A program made the translations under genes and the position numbers. DNA of 12,806 nucleotides from NCBI GenBank assembly GCA_025358395.1, contig JANYJT010000005.1, positions 1-12,806 on the forward strand. The letters run 5' to 3'. This document shows positions 7,070 to 12,806 of the stretch, one piece after another. The notes under the pieces were generated by a model. It searched no databases and was not told where the DNA came from. It saw nothing but the letters and a program-made list of their open reading frames with translations. The stretch's first letter is position 1, and the number at the start of each line of letters is the position of its first letter. The DNA comes from Bacteroidia bacterium. GTDB taxonomy: Bacteria; Bacteroidota; Bacteroidia; Bacteroidales; Prolixibacteraceae.

Positions 7070-7828
7070 TCAACCAAAGCGACCAGTGATGTAATCTTCT
7101 GTTTGTTTTTTCTCAGGATTGGTGAAAATTTTCCTTGTTTTGTCGAATTCAATCAGTTCTCCCAAGTAGAAAAAGGCCGTAAGATCGCTGATACGGGAGG
7201 CTTGTTGCATGTTGTGAGTGACAATCACGATCGTATATTGCTCTTTCAGTTGCACGATCAATTCCTCTATTTTGGAGGTCGACAATGGATCCAATGCGCT
7301 CGCAGGTTCATCCATCAATACAATTTCAGGGTTTACCGCCAACGTTCTGGCGATACAGAGCCGCTGCTGCTGACCTCCCGAAAGCCCAAGTGCCGAATCT
7401 CCCAGCCGGTCTTTGACCTCTTCCCAGATTGCCGCATTTTTCAGGGCCGTTTCTATGATCTCATCCAATTGATTTTTGTTGCTGATCCCATTGATTCTTG
7501 GCCCGTAAGCAATGTTCTCATAGATCGATTTCGCAAAAGGATTGGACTTTTGAAAGACCATACCTACTTTTTTCCGAAGATTTACCACATCAATGTTTTT
7601 ATCATAGATATTGATATTATCTATCATAACTTTTCCTTCAATCTTAACATTGTCAATCAGGTCGTTCATACGGTTCAGACTTCTGAGAAAAGTCGATTTT
7701 CCACAACCGGAAGGCCCGATAAATGCGGTCACTTTCTTCTCAGGAATCTTCAGGGAGATATTGTTCAATGCCATTTTAGCGCCATAGTACAGGAACAAAT
7801 TCTCCGTATTTATTTTTTCAGAGCTCAT
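7070..7828 (-). CDS. pstB: Phosphate ABC transporter ATP-binding protein PstB
   Basis: The ATPase subunit of the high-affinity phosphate importer, acting as a dimer on the cytoplasmic face of PstCA. It is 252 residues, the usual size. All nucleotide-binding motifs are intact: Walker [10 protein letters not shown] (38-46), Q-loop Gln93 in VFQKSNPF, signature LSGGQQQR (149-156), Walker B VLMDEPAS with Glu174, D-loop SALD, and H-loop His205 in IVTHN. MNDL following the Walker A helix and QKSNPF are characteristic of PstB rather than other ABC ATPases. The ATG lies 1 base after the pstA stop, consistent with translational coupling. Confidence 0.97.
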   Translation of the reverse strand: MSSEKINTENLFLYYGAKMALNNISLKIPEKKVTAFIGPSGCGKSTFLRSLNRMNDLIDNVKIEGKVMIDNINIYDKNIDVVNLRKKVGMVFQKSNPFAKSIYENIAYGPRINGISNKNQLDEIIETALKNAAIWEEVKDRLGDSALGLSGGQQQRLCIARTLAVNPEIVLMDEPASALDPLSTSKIEELIVQLKEQYTIVIVTHNMQQASRISDLTAFFYLGELIEFDKTRKIFTNPEKKQTEDYITGRFG

Positions 7829-7829
7829 A

Positions 7830-8735
7830 TTAATTGGTTTTCTTTTTTCTGATTCGGTATCTCAAAATGACAGCAGTCATGTTTAGCAGGAAGGTTAACA
7901 TCAACAATACACAGGTCGTTCCAAATTGGATAGGCAAGGTCTGGTCAACATTGGCAGACTGTGTCGTCATGACATAAATGTGATAACCAAGTACCATAAA
8001 CTGGTCGCTTAATCCTGGTAAGGTAGCGAGATAATAGGCTGCACCGGTAAAAAGTATTGGTGCGACTTCGCCGGCACCGCGACTGACTGCCAGAATTGTT
8101 CCGGTCATGATGCCTGAAACGGAACCCGGCAGAACCACTTTCCAAATTGTTTGCCATTTTGTTGCGCCCAATGCCAGACTCGCTGCGCGTAAATCTTTTG
8201 GAACGGTTTTCAGAGCTTCTTCCACCGAAACAATGACGACTGGAAGAGTCAGCAGAGCCATAGTTAAACTCGCCCAAAGCAAATTGGGTTGTCCCCATTT
8301 CAGCTGACCGCCATAAAAGGCTGTATCTACCTGAGCCCCGACAAATTTGATGAAAAATCCAAGGCCAAAAAGTCCGTAAATAATGGAAGGAATAACAGCT
8401 AAAGTTCTGACTGCAAATCGAATGGTCTTTGCAATCAGCGAATTTTCTTTTGCGTACTCGGTAAGGTAAATTGCAGTAATGGTTCCGAATGGTACTGCTG
8501 CTACGGACATAATAATGACAAGCAGGAAGGTTCCGTAAATGGCGGGGAAAATTCCACCTTTCGTCATTCCATCTGTAGGGAAACTTGTTAAGAACTCCCA
8601 TGAAAGCTGTTCTTTTCCTCCTTTGACAATCACCACAATCATCACTACAACAATAGAGATGATTATCAACGCCGAAAGAAGTGTTACACCCTCAATTGCG
8701 GCTCCCTTGATATCTATTTTCTTGTTGCTGATCAT
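7830..8735 (-). CDS. pstA: Phosphate ABC transporter permease PstA
   Basis: One of two inner-membrane permease subunits of the phosphate importer, 301 residues. The first hydrophobic segment lies at about 16-37, followed by further segments near 65-90, 108-131, 152-172, 203-220 and 273-292, giving the six-helix pattern of the family. The EAA loop that contacts PstB is [20 protein letters not shown] (172-191) followed by TKWQT. The conserved [18 protein letters not shown] (216-233) is a PstA hallmark. The start codon overlaps the pstC stop in an ATGA arrangement and the stop lies 1 base before pstB, so the three genes are probably translationally coupled. Confidence 0.96.
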   Translation of the reverse strand: MISNKKIDIKGAAIEGVTLLSALIIISIVVVMIVVIVKGGKEQLSWEFLTSFPTDGMTKGGIFPAIYGTFLLVIIMSVAAVPFGTITAIYLTEYAKENSLIAKTIRFAVRTLAVIPSIIYGLFGLGFFIKFVGAQVDTAFYGGQLKWGQPNLLWASLTMALLTLPVVIVSVEEALKTVPKDLRAASLALGATKWQTIWKVVLPGSVSGIMTGTILAVSRGAGEVAPILFTGAAYYLATLPGLSDQFMVLGYHIYVMTTQSANVDQTLPIQFGTTCVLLMLTFLLNMTAVILRYRIRKKKTN

Positions 8736-9871
8736 TTTCCCTGAATGCTTTTCATTAGTTTACCTTTTACATAAAACTCAGCAATCGCGTTGAGCAAAAA
8801 TGTAAAAATAAATAGCAACGATCCCAGAAGAAACAGGACGTTGTAATGCGTATCGCCAAAAACGACTTCAGCCATTTCCGCTCCAATGGTAGCAGCCAGG
8901 GTCCGAACAGACTCAAAAGGATTCATACTTGTCTGAGCGGCATTTCCGGTAGCCATAAGGGCAATCATGGTTTCTCCGAAAACTCTGCCAATGCCGAGCA
9001 AAATGGCAGCAAAAATTCCGGGTGTCGCAGCAGGTAATATCACAAAAAACGCTGTCTGCCATTTGGAAGCACCTATTGCCAGACTTGCTTCATAGTAAGT
9101 TTTTGGAACCGCTGTCAGTGCATCTTCTGTTATGGTAAAGATTATGGGAATGGCTGCAATACCCATGGCAATTCCTCCGACAAAGGAATTGAGCCGGGTA
9201 TCATATTGAAATACTGATTGAAGGAATGAGGCCAATACCATCAAAGCAAAAAATCCAATCACGACAGATGGAAAACCTGCCAGCAATTCGATGGTTGGTT
9301 TGATAATTTCCTTCATCTTTTTGTTTGCAAAAACAGAAGTGTAAAGTGCCGCGAGAATAGCAAGAGGTGCAGCAAAAAGCATAGCGATAAAAGTAATTTT
9401 AAAGGTTCCGATCAGTAATGCCAGGATGCCATATCTGGGCTTTTCTGATACCGGAACCCATTCAGTTGTCGCAAGTGATTTCAAGGCAGCGCGATTGTGG
9501 TCGTAGCCACTTCCCGAGCTGACCGTGTAGGTTGTCTCAGCAGGCTTTCCCGATTTTAAGGAGTCAGAAGTTTGTATGCCATATTGCTCCTGTACAGTAG
9601 TGGTATCTTTTACCTCTCCGTAGGTTTCCTGCTCTGCCTGATTGGTGATCGCCTGGCTGGCCAGGCTCTTCTCCGATTTGAAAATTGGCAATGATTCTCT
9701 GAAAACAAAAACGAAAATGAGCACAATGATGGCAATGGAAAGAAAAGCTACTCCTTTGATTATTTTCTCAGCCAAAAAATCGCTCAAACGAAATTTCTTT
9801 TGGGTAATATCAATTTTGCTTGATTCTATGTCGTCGATTGACGAACCCTTTTTAGATTTTTTCCTGGACAT
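8732..9871 (-). CDS. pstC: Phosphate ABC transporter permease PstC with enlarged periplasmic loop
   Basis: The second permease subunit, 379 residues against about 320 in E. coli. A charged N-terminal extension (1-38, rich in Lys/Ser/Asp) precedes the first membrane segment (about 39-57). Then comes an unusual hydrophilic stretch (about 66-137) rich in Thr, Ser, Gln and Glu, expected outside the inner membrane, before the conserved RYGILALLIGTFKIT (146-160). The EAA loop is EDALTAVPKTYYEASLAIGA (249-268) followed by SKWQT, and the PstC-typical GRVFGETMIALMATGNA lies at 295-311. The extra loop faces the periplasm, where PstS docks, which is suggestive but untested. The gene follows pstS after a 149-base spacer with stem-loops and overlaps pstA by 4 bases. 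Confidence 0.95.
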   Translation of the reverse strand: MSRKKSKKGSSIDDIESSKIDITQKKFRLSDFLAEKIIKGVAFLSIAIIVLIFVFVFRESLPIFKSEKSLASQAITNQAEQETYGEVKDTTTVQEQYGIQTSDSLKSGKPAETTYTVSSGSGYDHNRAALKSLATTEWVPVSEKPRYGILALLIGTFKITFIAMLFAAPLAILAALYTSVFANKKMKEIIKPTIELLAGFPSVVIGFFALMVLASFLQSVFQYDTRLNSFVGGIAMGIAAIPIIFTITEDALTAVPKTYYEASLAIGASKWQTAFFVILPAATPGIFAAILLGIGRVFGETMIALMATGNAAQTSMNPFESVRTLAATIGAEMAEVVFGDTHYNVLFLLGSLLFIFTFLLNAIAEFYVKGKLMKSIQGK

Positions 9872-9925
9872 TAAAGCGGTTTTACTAAAATTGGAATTAT
9901 AAAAACTGGTAATATAAGATTAAGA

Positions 9926-9990
9926 ACTTACCGCATAGCGCACCTGGCGAGGTGTTCTATGCGGTAAGTATAAGTTTTAATTAAACTTAT
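9926..9990 (-). repeat. Double stem-loop in the pstS-pstC spacer
   Basis: Two inverted repeats sit back to back. The larger has perfect 13-base arms at 9926-9938 and 9957-9969 (the inner 12 read CTTACCGCATAG and CTATGCGGTAAG). A nested stem CACCT/AGGTG (9941-9945 and 9950-9954) closes a 4-base loop. The second is AT-rich with perfect 8-base arms ATAAGTTT/AAACTTAT (9970-9977 and 9983-9990). In the transcript the AT stem comes first, then the GC stem, then a moderately U-rich but interrupted run. It could be a leaky terminator, an mRNA-stability element protecting the pstS message, or an interspersed repeat. Confidence 0.75.
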
Positions 9991-10020
9991 TTGTTCTTGC
10001 GGATCACTAATAGTCATTAA

Positions 10021-10860
10021 TTATTTAACCGGAAAGTAACCCATCTCTACAACTAATTTTTGGCCTTCGACACTTAAAATCCAGTCGATGTACTTTTTGA
10101 TTTCGCCTGTAGGTCTATTGGCAAGATACATGTACAGATATCTCGTTATAGGATACTGGTTGTTTTTAATTGTTTCGGCTGTAGCCAGGTAGGCGGGACT
10201 ATTGTCGTCTTTTTTTACTTTACAGATTTCGATTCCTTCGGCATAAGCAGCTCCACCGTAACCAATTCCATTCGGGTCTTTTTTTACGGCATTAACTACC
10301 GCTGCAGTTCCGGGAAGTGTCTGGCAATTTGTAGCATAATCACCTTTTACAACATTCTCCTGAAAGAAAACGTAAGTACCAGAGCTGTTCTCTCTACCAT
10401 ATAATTTAATCGACAGGTCTGCGCCACCCACCTCTTTCCAGTTGGTGATGGTTCCCTTGTAGATGTCGCTTAATTGCTTAATTGTTAGTTCTTTAATTTT
10501 GTTTGATGGATTTAGGTAAACAGTTATTCCATCTTTTGCGCAGGCAACTTCAACACCAAGTGTATTGTACCTTGCTTTTAGTTTCTCCTTTTCAGTAGGT
10601 TTCATCTTGCGGCTTGCATTGGCGATATCAGTGGCACCATTGATTAAGGCTGAAATGCCAACTCCCGATCCGCCTCCGGTAACCTGAATGGATGAGCTGG
10701 TATTGATTTTCATATATTCCTCGGCCCATTTCTGTGCAAGAATGACCATTGTATCCGATCCTTTTACGGTGATTCTTTCAGGTGCAGCAGTGAATGCAAA
10801 GCTTATAGCTCCTAATACTACTGCTAAGATTGCTAATTTTAATAGATTAAATGATTTCAT
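10021..10860 (-). CDS. pstS: Periplasmic phosphate-binding protein PstS
   Basis: The high-affinity phosphate receptor of the Pst importer, 279 residues. A Sec signal peptide covers about residues 1-25 (MKSFNLLK, then a hydrophobic core to AFTAA). No lipobox Cys is present, so the mature protein should be soluble in the periplasm. Phosphate-binding segments are GSDTM (34-38), TGGGSGVGI (61-69), the ASRKMK region with Arg84, Asp110 in AKDGI, and GRENSSGTY (155-163). YGGAAYAEGI and the C-terminal VEMGYFPVK are usual for the family. It follows the porin gene by 59 bases and precedes pstC by 149 bases. An A-rich sequence, not a Shine-Dalgarno, precedes the ATG, as is normal for Bacteroidota. Confidence 0.96.
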   Translation of the reverse strand: MKSFNLLKLAILAVVLGAISFAFTAAPERITVKGSDTMVILAQKWAEEYMKINTSSSIQVTGGGSGVGISALINGATDIANASRKMKPTEKEKLKARYNTLGVEVACAKDGITVYLNPSNKIKELTIKQLSDIYKGTITNWKEVGGADLSIKLYGRENSSGTYVFFQENVVKGDYATNCQTLPGTAAVVNAVKKDPNGIGYGGAAYAEGIEICKVKKDDNSPAYLATAETIKNNQYPITRYLYMYLANRPTGEIKKYIDWILSVEGQKLVVEMGYFPVK

Positions 10861-10919
10861 TTTTTTGGTATTATTGTCTTGTTAAATTACGAAATATAAC
10901 CTTCCCAAGCTTAATTTTG

Positions 10920-12266
10920 TTAAAATTTTGCTTGTATTCTTAAGGTTAACACATTCTGGTTAATTGCGTTACTCCAGTCCATAGTTCCGGCAACCCCGGC
11001 AGCTGTGGTATAATTGTCTACAATCTTACCAACGGTTCCAACTTTTTCATTTTGAACGATGTCGTAGGCAAGGGTAATTCTAAGGTTGTCGTCAAAATAA
11101 TGATGAAATGCAAGACCGACAGTAGAAGTCGCCAGGTCTGATTTTCCACTGATTTTTTTGGCGAGGGTCGTTGTCGCCGCATATCCACTTATAGAAACAT
11201 CCTTCCCGGTAATGTCTGTATTTGGGTCATAGTAGTCGTAACGGAATGCGAACTGGTTCTTTTTACCCAGATTCTTGATAAAGTAGAGGTAATAACCGGA
11301 AAATTTATTTTGGAAATTGGCGACTCCCAAAGTCGTTCCGGAAGGCGCAAATCCGATGGATGCATTTTTACCGGCGATATATTCCCCTTTTACCGAGAAT
11401 CCGCCTAGAACATCTGCAAACAATTGAAATTCACCACCAACCCAATTTTTAGAAATGGCATCTCCGATATTTGCTGCTTTCACGGTAGTGTAATCACTTA
11501 AATAGGTTGTGGTTGCCATAGATTTTAGCTTCCCAAAGTATCCATGTGCACCGAAATCAAGTCCGCCGAAATTGCCCAGGCTGAGGTTGTAAGTTACCCG
11601 GGCCATCACATCTTTGAAGTTGTCGTAATCCTTGTTTTCATTGGAGTTTAGGTTTGAACCTGCACTATTGTTCACCGTAATTCCGTCTGCGCCATTGAAT
11701 AGTGCCAATTGCATGTGGATAGGGAAATTCAATGGGTTGTATTCAAGCTTAGCTCCGATGGCGCGCTCACCGGGGTAAAGAGCCCTGATTACAGCAGAGC
11801 GTTCAGGTAGTTCTCGTTGACTGGAGGAGTACTCAACTTCGTAGTTGGGTCTGTTAAATTTACCGGCCGTGACCGTAAATGCTTTAGACCAACGGTCGTT
11901 CAATACGACATAGGCGTCTTTTAAGGAGAGGGCTCCAGGCGCAAAGTCAGGCTGCAGAACGAATTTTACTCCGTCCAGAGCCTCATAGGTGAACTTTACC
12001 CGAACTCTTCGCAATGAAAAATAGTTGTTAGTAGTAGACAGAAGCGCAGGACTCTCGAAGTTTTGATATTGTGCCTGGATGTAACCTGAGATTTTTATCT
12101 TTGTTAGTTTCTGCAAATCAGCTTCATCAGTTGCAACACGCTCAAGCAATCCATTAACCTTGTCGTTTATTTCGGTCAATTTTTCGGTAGTAACCGGATC
12201 CTGTGCTTTTACATTAAAAGCTACTATCAGAAAAAGCAAGATTAAAATCAAATTTAATTTTCTCAT
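10920..12266 (-). CDS. Outer-membrane phosphate-selective porin O/P family protein
   Basis: A 448-residue outer-membrane beta-barrel, most likely admitting phosphate or polyphosphate to the periplasm. A signal peptide ends near the VKA-Q junction (residues 18-22). A predicted coiled coil of about 30 residues (24-55) follows, as in trimeric porins of the OprO/OprP type. The barrel starts at KISGYIQAQYQNF (58-70). Family-like stretches include NYFSLRRVRVKF (81-92), LQPDFAPGALSLKDAYV (104-120) and GKFNRPNYEVEYSSSQREL (135-153). Alternating strands run to a C-terminal Phe (LTLRIQAKF), the usual signal for barrel insertion. Its place directly ahead of pstS, behind the likely PhoB operator, supports a phosphate role. 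Actual selectivity is not provable from sequence. Confidence 0.87.
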   Translation of the reverse strand: MRKLNLILILLFLIVAFNVKAQDPVTTEKLTEINDKVNGLLERVATDEADLQKLTKIKISGYIQAQYQNFESPALLSTTNNYFSLRRVRVKFTYEALDGVKFVLQPDFAPGALSLKDAYVVLNDRWSKAFTVTAGKFNRPNYEVEYSSSQRELPERSAVIRALYPGERAIGAKLEYNPLNFPIHMQLALFNGADGITVNNSAGSNLNSNENKDYDNFKDVMARVTYNLSLGNFGGLDFGAHGYFGKLKSMATTTYLSDYTTVKAANIGDAISKNWVGGEFQLFADVLGGFSVKGEYIAGKNASIGFAPSGTTLGVANFQNKFSGYYLYFIKNLGKKNQFAFRYDYYDPNTDITGKDVSISGYAATTTLAKKISGKSDLATSTVGLAFHHYFDDNLRITLAYDIVQNEKVGTVGKIVDNYTTAAGVAGTMDWSNAINQNVLTLRIQAKF

Positions 12267-12301
12267 AATTTTTTGAATTGTATTTTATCATATTATTACG
12301 G

Positions 12302-12310
12302 TGCAAAAAT
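12302..12310 (-). promoter_or_regulatory. Candidate -7 promoter element for the porin-pst island
   Basis: The minus strand reads AATTTTTGC, matching TAnnTTTGc except for the first base. A TTG lies 17 bases upstream, slightly closer than the usual 19-21. The porin ATG follows 35 bases downstream. The imperfect match is what one expects of a promoter that needs an activator, and the TGTAACA repeats overlap and flank its upstream half. Confidence 0.4.
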
Positions 12311-12320
12311 TCGTTAAAAT

Positions 12321-12359
12321 TGTTACACCAATGTTACAGTCCTATTAAATAATGTTACA
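12321..12359 (-). promoter_or_regulatory. Candidate PhoB operator (Pho box) with three TGTAACA repeats
   Basis: Three exact TGTAACA heptamers occur on the minus strand, at 12353-12359, 12332-12338 and 12321-12327. Their spacing is 21 and 11 bases, each close to one or two DNA turns. PhoB-family regulators bind direct repeats of a 7-base core plus a 4-base AT-rich spacer (11-base period), and the E. coli core CTGTCAT is related in its TGT start. The array lies 55-93 bases before the porin ATG and abuts the candidate promoter. I infer that it is the operator through which the PhoB regulator drives the whole island. Confidence 0.6.
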
Positions 12360-12407
12360 ACTTTAATGTATTCGTATTTCGGATAGGTCAGTTAAACTGG
12401 GTATTTG

Positions 12408-12416
12408 CCCCCCCCC
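12408..12416 (+). repeat. Run of nine cytosines
   Basis: A C9 homopolymer, striking in an AT-rich intergenic stretch, sits just upstream of a truncated reading frame. Such runs slip easily in replication and are also a common place for sequencing-length errors. Confidence 0.8.
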
Positions 12417-12452
12417 TGGATAAGGTGAACAAGCAGGTAAAGTTTTTTATGC

Positions 12453-12659
12453 GTGTTCAACGTCAGGGAAATCTCAGTCAATCCCAGTTATCGGCAGAGT
12501 TCTTATTGCAACAATCCGGGAATGGCAGCTTTTCCTTTTGATCTCACGAAACCAGGGAAGTACCAAATTGAATTCTTTCTGCGCGAACGCGACGAAAATT
12601 CGTGGGAAGAGGCATCATGGATTAGGATTGGCAGTCTTGATTTTACTTTGACAGAATAA
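12453..12659 (+). pseudogene. Probable 3' remnant of an unidentified protein gene
   Basis: The frame is open from a stop at 12438, with a GTG at 12453, to TAA at 12657-12659, giving 68 residues. The product looks like the C-terminal end of a beta-rich domain: CNNPGMAAFPFDLTKPGKYQ, then EFFLRERDENSW, then SWIRIGSLDFTLTE. It has coherent composition and no signal peptide or start-site signals. Another frame upstream (open from before 12362 through the C9 run to about 12538) also looks partly protein-like, compatible with a frameshifted gene whose 5' part is lost. I do not recognise the family. It could instead be a small expressed protein, but I see no promoter for it. Confidence 0.4.
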
Positions 12660-12713
12660 ATGTTTCAAATCTATTCGAGTTATAATTGAAAAGAATCTGC
12701 TAATAACAACCTA

Positions 12714-12783
12714 TAATTTTGCCGGAGTTTTGTTGGATACATGAATAGCCCTATCTGCTTATTTGGCAATAATGCTACTTTTG
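12714..12783 (+). promoter_or_regulatory. Two candidate -7 promoter boxes for a gene beyond the right edge
   Basis: Plus-strand TAATTTTG (12714-12721) and TACTTTTG (12776-12783) both match TAnnTTTG exactly and both are followed by C. Neither has a TTG at the ideal distance; the first has one 25 bases upstream at 12686-12688. No coding sequence starts before the window ends, so any target gene lies outside. The rest of 12660-12806 shows nothing else I can name. Confidence 0.3.
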
Positions 12784-12806
12784 CCGATTAATTTTTCTCC
12801 TACAAT

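Noticed and set aside
7103..7852. A 249-codon plus-strand frame opposite pstB
   Set aside because: It is antisense to an ABC ATPase with every motif intact, its translation has no domain, and low stop density follows from pstB codon use.
8683..8689. A further TGTTACA heptamer inside pstA
   Set aside because: It is a single copy within coding sequence, with no partner at 11 or 22 bases, so it is expected by chance.
12589..12602. The small palindrome ACGAAAATTCGT
   Set aside because: It is short, AT-centred and within a remnant coding frame; it lacks any context suggesting function.
1..12806. CRISPR array, defence system, prophage or biosynthetic cluster
   Set aside because: There are no regularly spaced direct repeats with unique spacers, no cas, integrase, transposase or effector genes. 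The genes form known phosphate and housekeeping functions.

Overview
This 12.8 kb window comes from a moderately AT-rich bacterial chromosome, most probably a member of the Bacteroidota. Several start sites are preceded by matches to the Bacteroidota -7 promoter element (TAnnTTTG). Shine-Dalgarno sequences are weak or absent and translation starts are A-rich. The protein variants (phosphate-selective porin O/P, APS-type CysH) fit the same group. A finer placement would be guesswork. All confident genes lie on the minus strand, so the biological order runs from right to left.

The core of the window (about 12360 down to 3865) is a complete phosphate-acquisition and phosphate-sensing island. In transcription order it holds an outer-membrane phosphate-selective porin, pstS, pstC, pstA, pstB, phoU, a PhoB-type response regulator and a PhoR-type histidine kinase. 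Gaps are short: a 4-bp overlap for pstC/pstA, 1 bp for pstA/pstB and 20-60 bp for most others. The exception is a 149-bp pstS-pstC spacer with two back-to-back stem-loops, a likely place to set PstS abundance above that of the membrane transporter. Upstream of the porin, three exact TGTAACA heptamers at 11- and 21-bp steps overlap a plausible promoter. They are the best candidate for a PhoB operator controlling the whole island, which would make it autoregulated. The logic is: the porin admits phosphate to the periplasm, PstS binds it, PstCAB imports it, PhoU links transporter state to PhoR, and PhoR and PhoB set expression.

Left of the island (3747 to 1) are three unrelated genes. They are an APS-type assimilatory sulfate reductase (cysH), a Tat-exported glycoside hydrolase family 5 enzyme, and a DEAD-box RNA helicase of the RhlE type that runs off the left edge. 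The 530-bp gap between the helicase and the GH5 gene appears non-coding. It has nested inverted repeats: outer TTAGC-rich tracts and inner GC-hairpin repeats. Other repeat-like sequences sit directly after the stop codons of cysH and phoR.

Right of the island (12405-12806) is a short plus-strand reading frame that looks like the 3' remnant of a broken gene, next to a run of nine C. After it come two TAnnTTTG boxes that may serve a gene beyond the window. I see no tRNA, rRNA, CRISPR array, transposase or phage gene, and no convincing novel multi-gene system. The most interesting material is the regulatory and repeat DNA between the genes.
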